Shown here one piece after another: positions 1-10,000 of a stretch of DNA of 64,000 bases. This DNA is from Bermanella sp047621325. GTDB taxonomy: Bacteria; Pseudomonadota; Gammaproteobacteria; Pseudomonadales; Oceanobacteraceae. A program made the translations under genes and the position numbers. Numbering within the stretch: the first letter of the stretch is position 1; the number at the start of each line of letters is the position of its first letter. The notes beneath the pieces are model-generated. The model ran no database searches and had not been told where the DNA came from. It saw only the letters and a list, made by a program, of their open reading frames with translations. The stretch is from NCBI GenBank assembly GCA_047621325.1, contig JBLHLT010000001.1, positions 62,001 through 126,000 on the forward strand, read 5' to 3'.

Positions 1-1527
1 GCGCTTAACTACCCGCGCAGCGTCATCACCTGTGCCTGCGGATTTGTTTTTGTTTGTGTGTATTTAGCCAGCACGTTAGGCACTGAGTTTATTCCGCAAT
101 TAAAAGAAGGTGACATCGCACTGCATGCCATGCGCACACCGGGCACGGGCATTGAACAAGCCGTGGCTATGCAAACGTTATTAGAAACCGAAATTTTAAA
201 AATTAACGAAGTGAAAACGGTGTTCTCAAAGATCGGCACCGCCGAAGTGGCCACCGATCCTATGCCACCTAACGTGGCCGATACGTTTGTTATGTTAAAA
301 CCGCAACATGAATGGCCTAACCCCAGCCTTAGCCAAGACGATGTCAGCGAAAAAATTCAACAAGCCATTGACCACCTGCCCGGCAATAACTATGAGTTTA
401 CACAACCCATTCAAATGCGCTTTAACGAATTAATTTCGGGGGTGCGATCTGACCTTGCCATTAAAATTTATGGCGATGATCTAGACGTTCTATTGCAACA
501 AGCACAAGCCGTACTGTCACAAATTCAAAGCTTACCCGGCGCAGCTGATGCTCGCATCGAACAAGTAACGGGTTTGCCCATGTTAAGCATTGTGCCGGAT
601 ACATTAGCACTGGCTGAATATGGTTTAAACCTGACGGATATTCAAACGGTATTAGCCACCGCCATCGCAGGAGAGCAAGCCGGTTTAATTTTCGAAGGTG
701 ATAGACGCTTTGATATCGTCATGCGTCTACCCGAAACGTTACGCAACGATGTCAATGAATTAAATGCCTTGCCGATTATTTTAGCCAACGGTGAATACGT
801 ACCATTAAATCAAGTGGCTCATATTGAGCTTAGCCCGCAGCCTAATCAAATTAGCCGCGAACAAGGCAAGCGCCGCATTATTGTCAGCAGCAATATTCGT
901 GGTGTGGACTTAGGCTCATTTGTGCAAAGTGCCAAACAAACCATTTCGCAAAACGTAAAAATGCCCGCAGGCTATTGGTTGGAATACGCAGGCACGTTTG
1001 AGCAATTACAATCCGCCAGCAAACGTTTAAGCATTGTGGTGCCCATCACGTTATTGGTGATTTTAGGCTTATTAATCATGGCGTTTAGCTCGATAAAAGA
1101 CGCGCTGATTATATTTAGCGCCATACCGTTTGCGTTAACCGGCGGTGTGCTTTCGTTGTGGTTAACTGGCATGGCGTTATCTATTTCCGCCGCGGTAGGT
1201 TTTATTGCATTAAGCGGCATTGCCGTATTAAACGGCTTGGTCATGTTATCGTTTATCCGCCAACGCTTTTTAGAGTTTGCCGATTTATCAAAAGCCATTA
1301 TGGAAGGCGCGGTGATTCGGTTGCGCCCCGTACTAATGACGGCACTGGTGGCAAGTTTAGGGTTTGTGCCCATGGCACTAAACACCGGCACAGGTGCAGA
1401 AGTGCAACGCCCATTGGCCACCGTGGTGATCGGCGGGATTATTTCATCGACGCTGTTAACGCTGTTTGTATTACCCATTTTGTATGGATGGGTGCATGGT
1501 AAAGCGGAGAAGAAAGAAAAAGGTTAA
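1..1527 (+). CDS. Heavy-metal efflux RND permease (CusA/CzcA family), 3' part
   Basis: The frame is open from base 1, so only the C-terminal 508 residues are in the window; family members are usually about 1040 aa. The visible part starts at the periplasmic boundary typical of CzcA/CusA (LGTEFIPQLKEGDIALHAMR), followed by the second porter and docking region. From about residue 343 comes the hydrophobic half-repeat RLSIVVPITLLVILGLL with about six membrane helices, ending in a short Lys-rich tail. RND pumps of this family export monovalent or divalent metal cations across both membranes, with a periplasmic adaptor and an outer-membrane channel. The metal-defining residues lie mostly upstream, so I cannot say whether it is Cu/Ag or Co/Zn/Cd. 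Adaptor and outer-membrane genes are probably upstream, outside the window. Confidence 0.95.
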   Translation, partial: ALNYPRSVITCACGFVFVCVYLASTLGTEFIPQLKEGDIALHAMRTPGTGIEQAVAMQTLLETEILKINEVKTVFSKIGTAEVATDPMPPNVADTFVMLKPQHEWPNPSLSQDDVSEKIQQAIDHLPGNNYEFTQPIQMRFNELISGVRSDLAIKIYGDDLDVLLQQAQAVLSQIQSLPGAADARIEQVTGLPMLSIVPDTLALAEYGLNLTDIQTVLATAIAGEQAGLIFEGDRRFDIVMRLPETLRNDVNELNALPIILANGEYVPLNQVAHIELSPQPNQISREQGKRRIIVSSNIRGVDLGSFVQSAKQTISQNVKMPAGYWLEYAGTFEQLQSASKRLSIVVPITLLVILGLLIMAFSSIKDALIIFSAIPFALTGGVLSLWLTGMALSISAAVGFIALSGIAVLNGLVMLSFIRQRFLEFADLSKAIMEGAVIRLRPVLMTALVASLGFVPMALNTGTGAEVQRPLATVVIGGIISSTLLTLFVLPILYGWVHGKAEKKEKG

Positions 1528-1537
1528 AAAGGTAACT

Positions 1538-1584
1538 GTAGGTCGGGCATTGCCCGACTTAATTAATGGTGGGCTATGCCCACC
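1538..1584. repeat. GTAGG-headed REP hairpin plus second hairpin
   Basis: GTAGGTCGGGCATTGCCCGAC folds as GTCGGG-CATTG-CCCGAC (1542-1558). It is followed by a second perfect hairpin, GGTGGGC-TAT-GCCCACC (1568-1584). The GTAGG head is shared with the elements behind folE (28437-28772) and matches the GTAG-type REP sequences known to be mobilised by RAYT transposases. The site lies between the convergent RND pump gene and the outer-membrane protein gene, and may also end both transcripts. Confidence 0.7.
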
Positions 1585-1598
1585 CCACAAAGACTTAT

Positions 1599-2405
1599 TT
1601 AAAATCGTCCAAAAAAACTAACTCCTAGCAATGAAGCATCTTGATCAAAATCGACCTTAGTACCTGATATATAATTTGCTTGCGATTTGTTAAATCCCTT
1701 CACTGCAGTTAATGACAACGTGAATTCAGGTGCTAAATTAAATGCTAGCTTAGCGCCAAACAAATAAAGTGGATCAAATTTGATTTTTGTTTGATCTTCA
1801 GTAAGCGTTTCATCTTCATATAACGTGACTCCTGCATTGAATGCAACATCCATCACAGGATTAACACTAAACTTGATCGTATTACTCACAATTAAAGTAC
1901 TCCCCCCTTCAGTTCCGCCTTCATCTTTAGGTACCGTAAGTGCAAACATAACTTCATTATAGTATTGGCTAGTTATGTCACTGGTTTGAAATCTGCTGTC
2001 AATTTCAAATGAGCTTCTAGTCTCATCGACATTATCACTATTTTCATAACTCACTAACATAGTCATGGTTTTATTCTTCGATGTTTTTTTAATACCACCA
2101 ACAGAAGCCTTAATTAATTGAGCATCTTCATCGCCATCTTCATTTTCTAATTTAAAACCAAATAAAGGTGTGAAGCTTAAATCCGTATCAATCGCAATCC
2201 GGCTAGTAAAAGAAAGAGAATCCGCTGTATAAGATTCTTTAGTATTTAGACCATTGTTCGGATTCTTATATTCAATATCTGAATCAAACTTTGATATTTC
2301 GCTTTGTAACCAAACATCTCCAGCTTTGATTTCAGTCAATAACTGTGGTGCAGCAAAGGTTGGTAGAGCAATAAACGCTAACGAGAGAGACAGTCCTTTG
2401 AACAT
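1599..2405 (-). CDS. Putative outer-membrane beta-barrel protein
   Basis: 268 aa. An N-terminal signal peptide is clear (MFKGLSLSLAFIALPTFAAP), with cleavage expected after the Ala pair. The rest has alternating polar and hydrophobic residues typical of beta strands, little predicted helix, and ends in FFGRF. A C-terminal Phe is the usual BAM recognition signal of outer-membrane barrels. No named family is recognised; function and any pore activity are unknown. It is a single minus-strand gene, convergent with the RND pump gene. The start codon is followed directly by the signal peptide, so the start is likely correct. Confidence 0.7.
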   Translation of the reverse strand: MFKGLSLSLAFIALPTFAAPQLLTEIKAGDVWLQSEISKFDSDIEYKNPNNGLNTKESYTADSLSFTSRIAIDTDLSFTPLFGFKLENEDGDEDAQLIKASVGGIKKTSKNKTMTMLVSYENSDNVDETRSSFEIDSRFQTSDITSQYYNEVMFALTVPKDEGGTEGGSTLIVSNTIKFSVNPVMDVAFNAGVTLYEDETLTEDQTKIKFDPLYLFGAKLAFNLAPEFTLSLTAVKGFNKSQANYISGTKVDFDQDASLLGVSFFGRF

Positions 2406-2609
2406 GTGTCGTTCCTTTATTCATATTTAAATGGCCCGTAAGCATACAAGATACAATAAGTTTTTCCAGTTAGTTTATCTGCATAAATATAATTCAACAC
2501 TAAGAATTAGTTCTGTCGTAATCTTGCTCACAGAGTGAAGTCTATAAATAGAAACCCATACAATTTAGCACGAAAAACAGGGAAGTATCCGAAGGTTAAA
2601 ACATAATAG

Positions 2610-2638
2610 TGTACGAGCGCGCACCTGCGCGCGAATAA
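2610..2638 (-). repeat. AGGT-loop REP element, copy 1
   Basis: Read on the minus strand this is TTATTC, a 6-bp stem GCGCGC-AGGT-GCGCGC, then TCGTACA. The flanks and loop match copies at 14903-14930 and 15242-15269, where the stem is ACCCGC/GCGGGT. The stem changes are compensatory, so the hairpin itself is conserved. Confidence 0.75.
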
Positions 2639-2667
2639 CTTTCAAACATTGGCAAACTATACCGAAA

Positions 2668-2694
2668 TGGATACCCGCCTTCGCGGGTATGACG
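2668..2694 (-). repeat. CGTCA...TCCA palindromic repeat, short form
   Basis: The core ACCCGC-CTTC-GCGGGT forms a hairpin flanked by TGGAT and ATGACG. On the minus strand it runs CGTCAT...ATCCA. This is the same frame as the elements at 2788-2826 and 11377-11414, and this type of dispersed repeat is common in proteobacterial intergenic DNA. Confidence 0.65.
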
Positions 2695-2787
2695 GTTGAA
2701 ATTAAGTCGGGTATGACGATTTATATTATCACTGGTCTGGTGACGAATACTAACGCGGCATGGCGAATGTAAACCGGCTCTAGTAAT

Positions 2788-2826
2788 CGTCACTCCCATA
2801 GGACGAAGTCCGTGAATGGGAGTCCA
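2788..2826 (+). repeat. CGTCACTCCC...GGGAGTCCA palindromic repeat
   Basis: The outer stem ACTCCCAT/ATGGGAGT encloses an inner stem GGAC-GAA-GTCC. A near copy lies at 11377-11414, in front of the alpha/beta hydrolase gene. Confidence 0.7.
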
Positions 2827-2921
2827 CTGTATGCTCTCCCTACTGGCATAATATTAATTGCGTATCCACATGCATCGTTTATTCGCTACACTTAACCCAT
2901 TCATATAATTTAAGGCATCCC

Positions 2922-4739
2922 ATGCTCGTAAGCGCTCTCATCTATTTATTTGCAGCTGTTCTCTCTGTCCCCATAGCCAAACGTTTGGGATTGGGCTCAG
3001 TGTTAGGCTATTTAATCGCCGGTGTGCTCATTGGCCCGTTCGTATTTCACCTAGTAGGCGATCAAACCGAGGTGATGCACTTTGCCGAATTTGGCGTGGT
3101 AATGATGCTGTTTTTGGTGGGGCTAGAATTACGCCCCTCGCGCTTATGGGAAATGCGCCGCCCTATTTTAGGTTTGGGTGGTTTACAGGTGATTCTCACC
3201 GCCGCCATTATTTGCGCATTAGTGATGCTGATAAGTGATTTTGTTTGGCAAGTGAGTTTGGCCATTGGCTTAACGCTGGCGCTGTCGTCAACGGCCATTG
3301 TTTTGCAGTCACTGACCGAGCGTGGTTTATTAAAAACACCTGCGGGTGCGAATAGTTTTTCAGTGTTGTTATTTCAAGATATTGCCGTGATTCCTATTTT
3401 AGCGTTACTGCCGTTATTGGCGGTAGGTGAAGTCATTAACAATGCCGATGTGCATGACAGTTTAATTAGCCACTTGCCTGTTTGGGTACAAGTCGTCATC
3501 ACCAGCGCCACGATTTTAGCCATTGTGTTGGGTGGTAAATACTTAGCCGCGCCGTTCTTTCGTTTTATTGCTGAAACCCGACTGCGTGAAGTGTTCACGG
3601 CTTTTGCATTATTAATTGTGGTGGCCATTACGGTATTGATGCAAGCCATTGGTTTGTCACCCGCGTTAGGTTCTTTTTTAGCAGGCGTCGTATTGGCGGA
3701 TAACGAGTTTCGCCACGAACTCGAAGTGGATATCGAGCCGTTTAAAGGTTTATTGCTGGGCTTATTTTTTATTACTGTGGGCGCCAGTATCGATTTTCAA
3801 TTATTAATCAACGAACCTCTTTTTATTGGTTTATCGGTATTCGCTCTAATCGCAGTCAAAATAGTGGTACTGGCTGGCATTGCAGCGGTTTCAAATATGA
3901 CCCGCTCCCAAGGCATGTTATTTACACTGGCCTTGGCCCAAGGGGGGGAGTTCGCGTTTGTATTGGCCAGTAGCGCACGTCAATTTAGTGTATTTGATGA
4001 TGCTTTGGTGAATATGATTACGGTGGTCGTAGCGCTTTCTATGCTGATATCACCCTTATTATTGGTCGCTTATGAGGTCTATTTCAGCCGTAAAAGCCAA
4101 CAAGCTCAGCCAGAGCACGATACGGATATCGACAGCACAGAAGAAGTCATACTGGCAGGCTATGGTCGTTTTGGGCAGATTATTGGCCGCCTGCTAACGG
4201 CGCAAGGCTATAACCTCACCATTCTTGACCACAGCCCTGGGCAAGTTGAACTGGTACGCCGTTTTGGCAATAAGGTTTATTACGGCGATGCCGCCCGCAG
4301 AGACTTACTTGAAGCCGCTGGCGCCAACGAGGCGAAATTATTAGTGATCGCAGTAGATGAGCCTGATAAAACCCTAGATATTATTCACACCGCTCAAACG
4401 CACTTCCCCCATTTGAAAATACTGGCACGTGCAATTGACCGCAGCCACGCCTACGCTATTTTGCACACCAAGATTGATGGTTTGCGCCGTGAAACATTTG
4501 ATTCAGCATTACACCTAGGGGTAGATGCGCTGCAAATCTTAGGGTTAAGCCAAGAAGATGCCCAACATGCAGGCACCCTTTTTGAAGAGCACGACGAAGA
4601 AAACCTGTGTAAATTAGCCGAAGTTTGGGGTAACGACAAACAATACGGCATAGCGGTGCAAAAGGGCCTGCTAGAACTCAAACAAGTATTAAAAGAAGAC
4701 GCCAAAGACCGTAAAAAGAAAACCATTCACGGGCATTAA
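2922..4739 (+). CDS. CPA2-family K+/H+ antiporter, KefB/KefC type
   Basis: 605 aa. Residues 1 to about 385 form a sodium/proton-exchanger domain of some 12 helices. They include the family signature VLGYLIAGVLIGP near the start and the charged stretch GSFLAGVVLADNEFRHELEVDIEPFKG. A cytoplasmic TrkA-N (Rossmann) domain starts near residue 406, with the dinucleotide-binding loop GYGRFGQ and acidic LDHS. The C-terminal tail is charged. Members exchange K+ or Na+ for H+; KefB and KefC are gated by glutathione adducts. No KefF/KefG-like ancillary gene is adjacent, so glutathione gating cannot be assumed. It is a single gene with convergent or unrelated neighbours. Confidence 0.93.
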   Translation: MLVSALIYLFAAVLSVPIAKRLGLGSVLGYLIAGVLIGPFVFHLVGDQTEVMHFAEFGVVMMLFLVGLELRPSRLWEMRRPILGLGGLQVILTAAIICALVMLISDFVWQVSLAIGLTLALSSTAIVLQSLTERGLLKTPAGANSFSVLLFQDIAVIPILALLPLLAVGEVINNADVHDSLISHLPVWVQVVITSATILAIVLGGKYLAAPFFRFIAETRLREVFTAFALLIVVAITVLMQAIGLSPALGSFLAGVVLADNEFRHELEVDIEPFKGLLLGLFFITVGASIDFQLLINEPLFIGLSVFALIAVKIVVLAGIAAVSNMTRSQGMLFTLALAQGGEFAFVLASSARQFSVFDDALVNMITVVVALSMLISPLLLVAYEVYFSRKSQQAQPEHDTDIDSTEEVILAGYGRFGQIIGRLLTAQGYNLTILDHSPGQVELVRRFGNKVYYGDAARRDLLEAAGANEAKLLVIAVDEPDKTLDIIHTAQTHFPHLKILARAIDRSHAYAILHTKIDGLRRETFDSALHLGVDALQILGLSQEDAQHAGTLFEEHDEENLCKLAEVWGNDKQYGIAVQKGLLELKQVLKEDAKDRKKKTIHGH

Positions 4740-4755
4740 TCTCAAATACTGGTTA

Positions 4756-4835
4756 GGGTCGAAATAGGTTCATTGCAAAAATCAATACCTACTCGACCCG
4801 ATAGCCAACCGCGTAGCGGTCCTCCAGAATGGCTA
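4756..4835 (+). terminator. Compound hairpin region behind the antiporter gene
   Basis: An imperfect long hairpin has GGGTCGA (4756-4762) pairing with TCGACCC (4793-4799), with further pairing TAGGT/ACCTA and ATTG/CAAT inside. A second hairpin follows: outer TAGCCA/TGGCTA (4802-4807, 4830-4835) and inner ACCGC-GTA-GCGGT. There is no clear T-run, so termination is inferred. The second hairpin would bury an ATG at 4829, which supports the later start for the next gene. Confidence 0.5.
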
Positions 4836-4864
4836 ACATCACTCCAACATTCAAAAGGTCGCCC

Positions 4865-6169
4865 ATGACAGCGCAAAGATGCCCAGCGTATTACAGCGCT
4901 ACCATAAACCAAGACAGTGACTACCCAGAACTCGAAGGGAATATTCGCGTAGACGTGGCCATTGTCGGTGGCGGCTTTACCGGTATTAATACCGCGCTAG
5001 AGCTTGCCGAGCGCGGTTTAAAGGTAGCGGTTATCGAAGCCAAAAAAGTCGGCTGGGGCGCAACTGGGCGCAACGGCGGCCAAGTGACCGGCAGCTTGTC
5101 TGGCGACGAGGCCATGCGCAAACAAATGCACAAGACCCTAGGCGGTGATGTTGATGATTTCATCTGGCACCTAAGATTTCACGGCCACGACATTATTAAA
5201 AAACGTATTGCCAAATACGGCATCGACTGCGATTTAAAATTCGGCCACTTACATACCGCCTATAAACCCAGCCATTTACCTGAGCTGCGCGCCAATTATC
5301 AAGAGTGCTTAGATCACGGTATGGCCGATGATGTAGAGTTTGTTGAACGGGATCGCATCAACGAGTTTTTAGAAACCGATATTTATCACGGCGGCATCTA
5401 CAACAAAAAGAACATGCACCTGCACAGCTTGAATTTGTGTTTAGGTGAAGCCCGCGCAGCCGAATCGTTAGGCACATTAATTTTTGAAAACAGCGAAGTC
5501 ATCGACATCGACCACGGTGATAATAAAACCGGTAAACCCGCCAAAGTGTTTACTAAAAAAGGCAGTGTCACCGCCAATACCGTCATGTTGGCGGGCAATG
5601 CTTATCACCGTTTAGAGCGCTTAAAAATGAGCGGGAAAATTTTTCCCGCTGCTGGCGGTCTAGTGGTAACCGAACCCCTAGGTGATGACGTCGCCAACTT
5701 AATCAACCCTAAAGACGTGGCCGTTTATGATTGTCGCTTTGTATTGGATTATTACCGCTTAACCGCCGATAAACGTTTGTTGTTTGGTGGTGGGGCTAAT
5801 TACTCTGGCCGTGAAAGCCGCGATATCGACGCCGAACTGCGACCGGCTATTGAAAAAACCTTCCCGCGCTTAAAAGGCGTGAAAGTCGATTACCAATGGT
5901 CCGGCATGATGGGCATTGTGATTAATCGGATTCCACAACTCGGTAAAATGTCAGACAACGTATTCTATGCACAGGGCTATTCTGGGCATGGCATTGCACT
6001 TACCCATATTGTCAGTGAAATTATGGCCAATGCCATGACGGGGCAAATGAAAGACTACGACACCTTTGCCAACTGCAAGCACGTTCGTATCCCTGGTAGC
6101 GAATGGATTGGCAACCAGTTCTTAGCTTTAGGTATGTGGTATTACTTAATGCTAGAGAAGTTGCGCTAA
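4865..6169 (+). CDS. FAD-dependent oxidoreductase, DAO family (PuuB-like)
   Basis: 434 aa from the start at 4865. That ATG has AAAAGG six bases upstream, while an in-frame ATG at 4829 has no ribosome site and lies in a hairpin. The FAD-binding motif VAIVGGGFTGINTALELAE is near residues 31-50, followed by GWGATGRNGGQ, the signature of gamma-glutamylputrescine-oxidase-like DAO enzymes. Near the C-terminus GYSGHGIALTHI contacts FAD in the family. Substrates are amines or amino acids, perhaps gamma-glutamylputrescine. It stands alone, away from the second PuuB-like gene at 24378-25769, and no glutamate-putrescine ligase is nearby, so the substrate is open. Confidence 0.88.
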   Translation: MTAQRCPAYYSATINQDSDYPELEGNIRVDVAIVGGGFTGINTALELAERGLKVAVIEAKKVGWGATGRNGGQVTGSLSGDEAMRKQMHKTLGGDVDDFIWHLRFHGHDIIKKRIAKYGIDCDLKFGHLHTAYKPSHLPELRANYQECLDHGMADDVEFVERDRINEFLETDIYHGGIYNKKNMHLHSLNLCLGEARAAESLGTLIFENSEVIDIDHGDNKTGKPAKVFTKKGSVTANTVMLAGNAYHRLERLKMSGKIFPAAGGLVVTEPLGDDVANLINPKDVAVYDCRFVLDYYRLTADKRLLFGGGANYSGRESRDIDAELRPAIEKTFPRLKGVKVDYQWSGMMGIVINRIPQLGKMSDNVFYAQGYSGHGIALTHIVSEIMANAMTGQMKDYDTFANCKHVRIPGSEWIGNQFLALGMWYYLMLEKLR

Positions 6170-6562
6170 AACATGAATTAGTAGCGATATTAACTCCCGC
6201 TTTGCCCCCTAAGAAGCGCGTACATTAGAATAAGTAATTTCCTGTGTACGCGTTCTCATATTCAATGAATAAATATTATCTAAAACGCACTAAATAGGCA
6301 CATAAATCAATGTCATAAAAATGTAATTAAAGTTATACCAACCACCTACTTACCTATTAAGCACACGCCTTGTATAGATAAATATGAAATTTATTAAATA
6401 GTACTTTTTTCCTAGTTTACATACCAAATATTTATTAGAGATTTCATATACCATACATTTCTTCACATCTCGTAAATTATCACTTTATTTTTCAAATTCC
6501 TTCTACACTGGCTTTGTGTTCCCACATAAATTTCGACTTCAAACCAATGATAGGAATTAAAC
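6170..6562. other. AT-rich intergenic region with long inverted repeat
   Basis: 393 bp, no gene seen. Near its start an inverted repeat pairs AGAAGCGCGTACA (6212-6224) with TGTACGCGTTCT (6245-6256), one base bulged, across a 20-nt loop; it may end the oxidoreductase transcript. The rest is very AT-rich and should contain the promoter of the 6563-11212 unit; AGGAA precedes the ATG at 6563. Confidence 0.55.
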
Positions 6563-7003
6563 ATGAGTAGCCTCGAAAAAATTGACGACGCTAATGCAGA
6601 ATTTGTGATGCCAAAAAATAGCCATAGAATTGATATCCCACTCCCAACAAAGAAACAAGTCTATCTAAACTGGGCTTTAGATGGATCTGATCTATATTTA
6701 CAATTTCGACAGGAAGCCAGTGATCAGGAGCCAAGTTCAACAAACCCGAGCGAAAACAAGGACAAAGATCCTAACGACGACAAATTAATCACTCAAGGAA
6801 TTCTTTCACCCAAGAATTCTACACTCGCAATCGAATTAGATTTTACGATGCCGAATCCTATTCCACATATAACCATCAAAAACGGACTCATTACGTTATT
6901 ACATAATGGCATAAAGCCAACCGGGTTAACATTGCATGGCGAATTCGACATTTCTCATGGAAAAGCTAATTTTGGTCCTTTCGGCTATACCTTCAACTGG
7001 TAA
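6563..7003 (+). CDS. Unrecognised small protein upstream of the 1380-aa gene
   Basis: 146 aa, no signal peptide, no recognised family. It has a charged, low-complexity insert rich in Ser, Asn, Asp and Lys near residues 53-72. Flanking segments look beta-rich, and the chain ends in aromatic residues (FGYTFNW). The start has AGGAA upstream. The next gene starts 66 bp downstream on the same strand, so the two are probably cotranscribed and may act together. The style (polar, Asn/Ser/Lys-rich, beta-prone, no Cys) resembles that of the larger partner. No function is proposed. Confidence 0.7.
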   Translation: MSSLEKIDDANAEFVMPKNSHRIDIPLPTKKQVYLNWALDGSDLYLQFRQEASDQEPSSTNPSENKDKDPNDDKLITQGILSPKNSTLAIELDFTMPNPIPHITIKNGLITLLHNGIKPTGLTLHGEFDISHGKANFGPFGYTFNW

Positions 7004-7069
7004 AACGACCTTAATCCCCATTTTTAATATAAACCTCCTTAGGTTAATCGTCATCAAATAGGTCATACA

Positions 7070-10000
7070 ATGAATATTGCAGCCAACAACGCAAGCACAG
7101 TACATATAGAAAATAATCAAGATTCCATATTAAGTATCGCAACCAATAGCACATTACTATCAGTCAGCGATCTGAAAGCATTTTTTGAAAGTAAACTCGA
7201 AGCCATATTATCAGCTGCAGGTAAGATTAAAAAAATAGAAGGCGAAATAACTCAATACACTGGTGGGGTTTTACCTAGTGAAGAATTATTCAAAAAAACA
7301 GGAATACCTGAATTTAGGTATCTTTCTTTATTTGAAAAACTGTCATATTTAATAAAAGTTGATTCAAAAAATAATGAAGTTTCACTATCCGTTTCTTCAG
7401 ACAAAATTGACATTGATAGCACATTCACTATCGATTGCGCTGCATTATCGCTATCTGTTACATATGTCGATACGGTAAAGGTTAGCTCTGTTACTGGGTC
7501 GTCTGACTTTACACTTGAAAAAAAATCACATACCGGTATTAATATTGTATTAAGCAGTAATGTCGTTATGTTTAGTGTGTCAGATTTTGATCCATTAACC
7601 TGTATTGCGTCTGTTTTTGAAAATACAGTTATTCTACCGGATCCTATCAAAAATTTTCTTAAGCAACATGAGGCCAAAGAAAATCCTTTAAACCTATCAC
7701 TTGGCTATAACTTATCCACAAAAACATTAGACTTAACAGCCTCTACAGCACAAGGCATTGGTCCAGACTTATTATCCGTAAAAAAATTGTACATCCATAA
7801 AACTAAAGATTCGGGAACACTCGCACAAATCACGTTTAGCTCAGCCTTTAATGGCGAAAATTTTATTAATAATCAGACCATTAGTCTTGATCTTTCCAGC
7901 TCATCATGTGTAATTAGCGCGAAAGTTGACTTCCCTAACATTGATCTTGGATCATTACTGAATAGCGTTAATGTTTTTGCTGAACAAGTGGTAGTAATTG
8001 AAAAGAAAAACTGGAATTTTCAGCTCGATTTAACGAAACAAACACTAGAAATTGAAAGCCCTATATTTAAAGAATGGCTATCAATCAATATCTGTGAAAC
8101 GCTCAAGTTTGGTGCTTCTGACTTAAAATTAAAATCGGATAAATTACTTAATCTTAATATGTCCACTACTGGCGGGATTTATATTGCAGGAGCAGAAATC
8201 ATTCATGGTAATCTAGTGATTAATCGTTCATCAGAAGGTTTTGATGGCGTATTCAATGCATCTACCAACAAAGAAAAAGCCACTTTCGCAATACCCTACT
8301 CAACCAACAATAGTTTTGATCTTAACTTTTCAATTGAAAGCTTAAATCTTAGTTTGAGTAAAGATAATCTACAGAATAAAATTTGGGATTATGACGCAAA
8401 GGATATATCCATCTCCCTTGATAAATTGCCAAAACCTTTGGACGTCATCAACAAGAAAACGGTCACAGGATCAATTAACGGGAGTAATAAAAGCACCAAT
8501 TTAAGCGTGGATAAAGTAGGCGGAATAAAAACACCTTGTGCATTTTCCGTCCCATTACCGGAAATGTATTTTGTCGATATCGAAAAATCATTCAGCGTTA
8601 AAAAAACCTCACCTGGTGACTTACAAATCGTAATAAATGACTTGTCTTGGGATTTGAACAAAGCCTCAGGCAACCAAGTAGCAGGGAAATTCAGCTTATC
8701 GCTACCAGAAAAATTTAATGGCTTATTTGGATTAAACAAAGGAAAACCTTTATTTGATGTATTTAAAACCTATACCGGTGATTATTCGAAGCTTTCGGAC
8801 ACTCAAAAGAGTCAGGCAGCGTTTACGTTTGATCTAGTCAAAAAAGAAGATTCTATCTTATTAACTTTATTGAATTCACCATTTAATAAAGTGGATTTTA
8901 AAACAAGTGGCGATAATAAGACTCTACATGATGTGGACTTAGGAGAATTAGGGAAATATCAATGTACAATGCCTGCCATGGGATATGATGAAGACATCGG
9001 CTCTTGGGTAGTCACAGGCACTCTCAAGATAGAAACGCTTCCCAGCGCAATTCCATTAGGTGTTATTAAAAACCTGTTAGAGCGTTATGACTTATCCATC
9101 TTCAATAAGCTGATACCCGATTCTATTCCTTTACTTATTCCGGGGGAAAAAGGCCAATCTCCTAGCGACATAATCAATCCATTACTTGAAAAAGTAGGAA
9201 TGTCTAAACTAGTTACCGCCATAAAACCATTTGAAAATACGATTAATAAATTACTGAATGATATTGTCAAATACGACTTACCCAGTGCAATCAATTATGA
9301 AGTGGCCTACTCAAAAGGCAGCTATAAATTAGACTTGGATATTGTGCCACCCACATCCGGTAAGCTGGGCAGCCTAAAAATGATGTTGCCTTGTGTAGGG
9401 CCATCTATCTTTGGCCCACAACCCGGCATTGCCACAATTGAACTATATGGCTGTTCTTGGGGCTCATTATATGGTGTGCCTTATTTGAACCTAGATACTA
9501 AGGTGCATTTTTTAGACTTGAGTAGCATGGCAATCAGTAAAACATTACATGAAGATGCGTCGCACTTAGGTTGCGAGCTAACATTACACAATCTTTTTAT
9601 TATTAACCCATTTGTTGATCCCGTACCTCTCTTTATTGACAAATTAGACTGCCATTATCGCGGCATTGAACAAATGACCATCGAAAGTAGTTTTGGTCTA
9701 CCGAAACCGGGAACATCCGTATTTGATATTGCCTCACTGATACAATCGTTGTTTGTATTTTTGACTACTGATCGTAAGTTGTCTGCTGAAATGCTACCAG
9801 CAGATGCAAAATTAGAGCTCATTATTGGCAAAAATTATATACAGCTGCCCAGTTATTTATCTGGAGCAACGTTTGGAAAAACAAGCTCTTCCACGATTAA
9901 TGCAACAAATTACATAATTAGTTTATTAAACTGGTTAAAGTCATTTGCATTAAACGATTTAGTCGATGCGATTCCTAAAGCCTATCGAATTTTATCATTA

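Larger units (their letters stand above)
2406..2921. other. Repeat-rich intergenic region, 516 bp
   Basis: No convincing gene. The gap lies between two divergent genes and holds three hairpin repeats listed separately (2610-2638, 2668-2694, 2788-2826) plus a partial TCGGGTATGACGA half-element near 2706-2718. A short frame across the repeats (2596-2799, minus) is made of repeat sequence and lacks a ribosome site, so it is not called. Promoters for both flanking genes must lie at the edges. Confidence 0.6.

Noticed and set aside
972..1478. Long antisense frame inside the RND pump gene
   Set aside because: Shadow of a long coding region; the plus-strand frame has clear RND motifs.
2596..2799. 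67-codon minus-strand frame
   Set aside because: Made almost entirely of three repeat elements.
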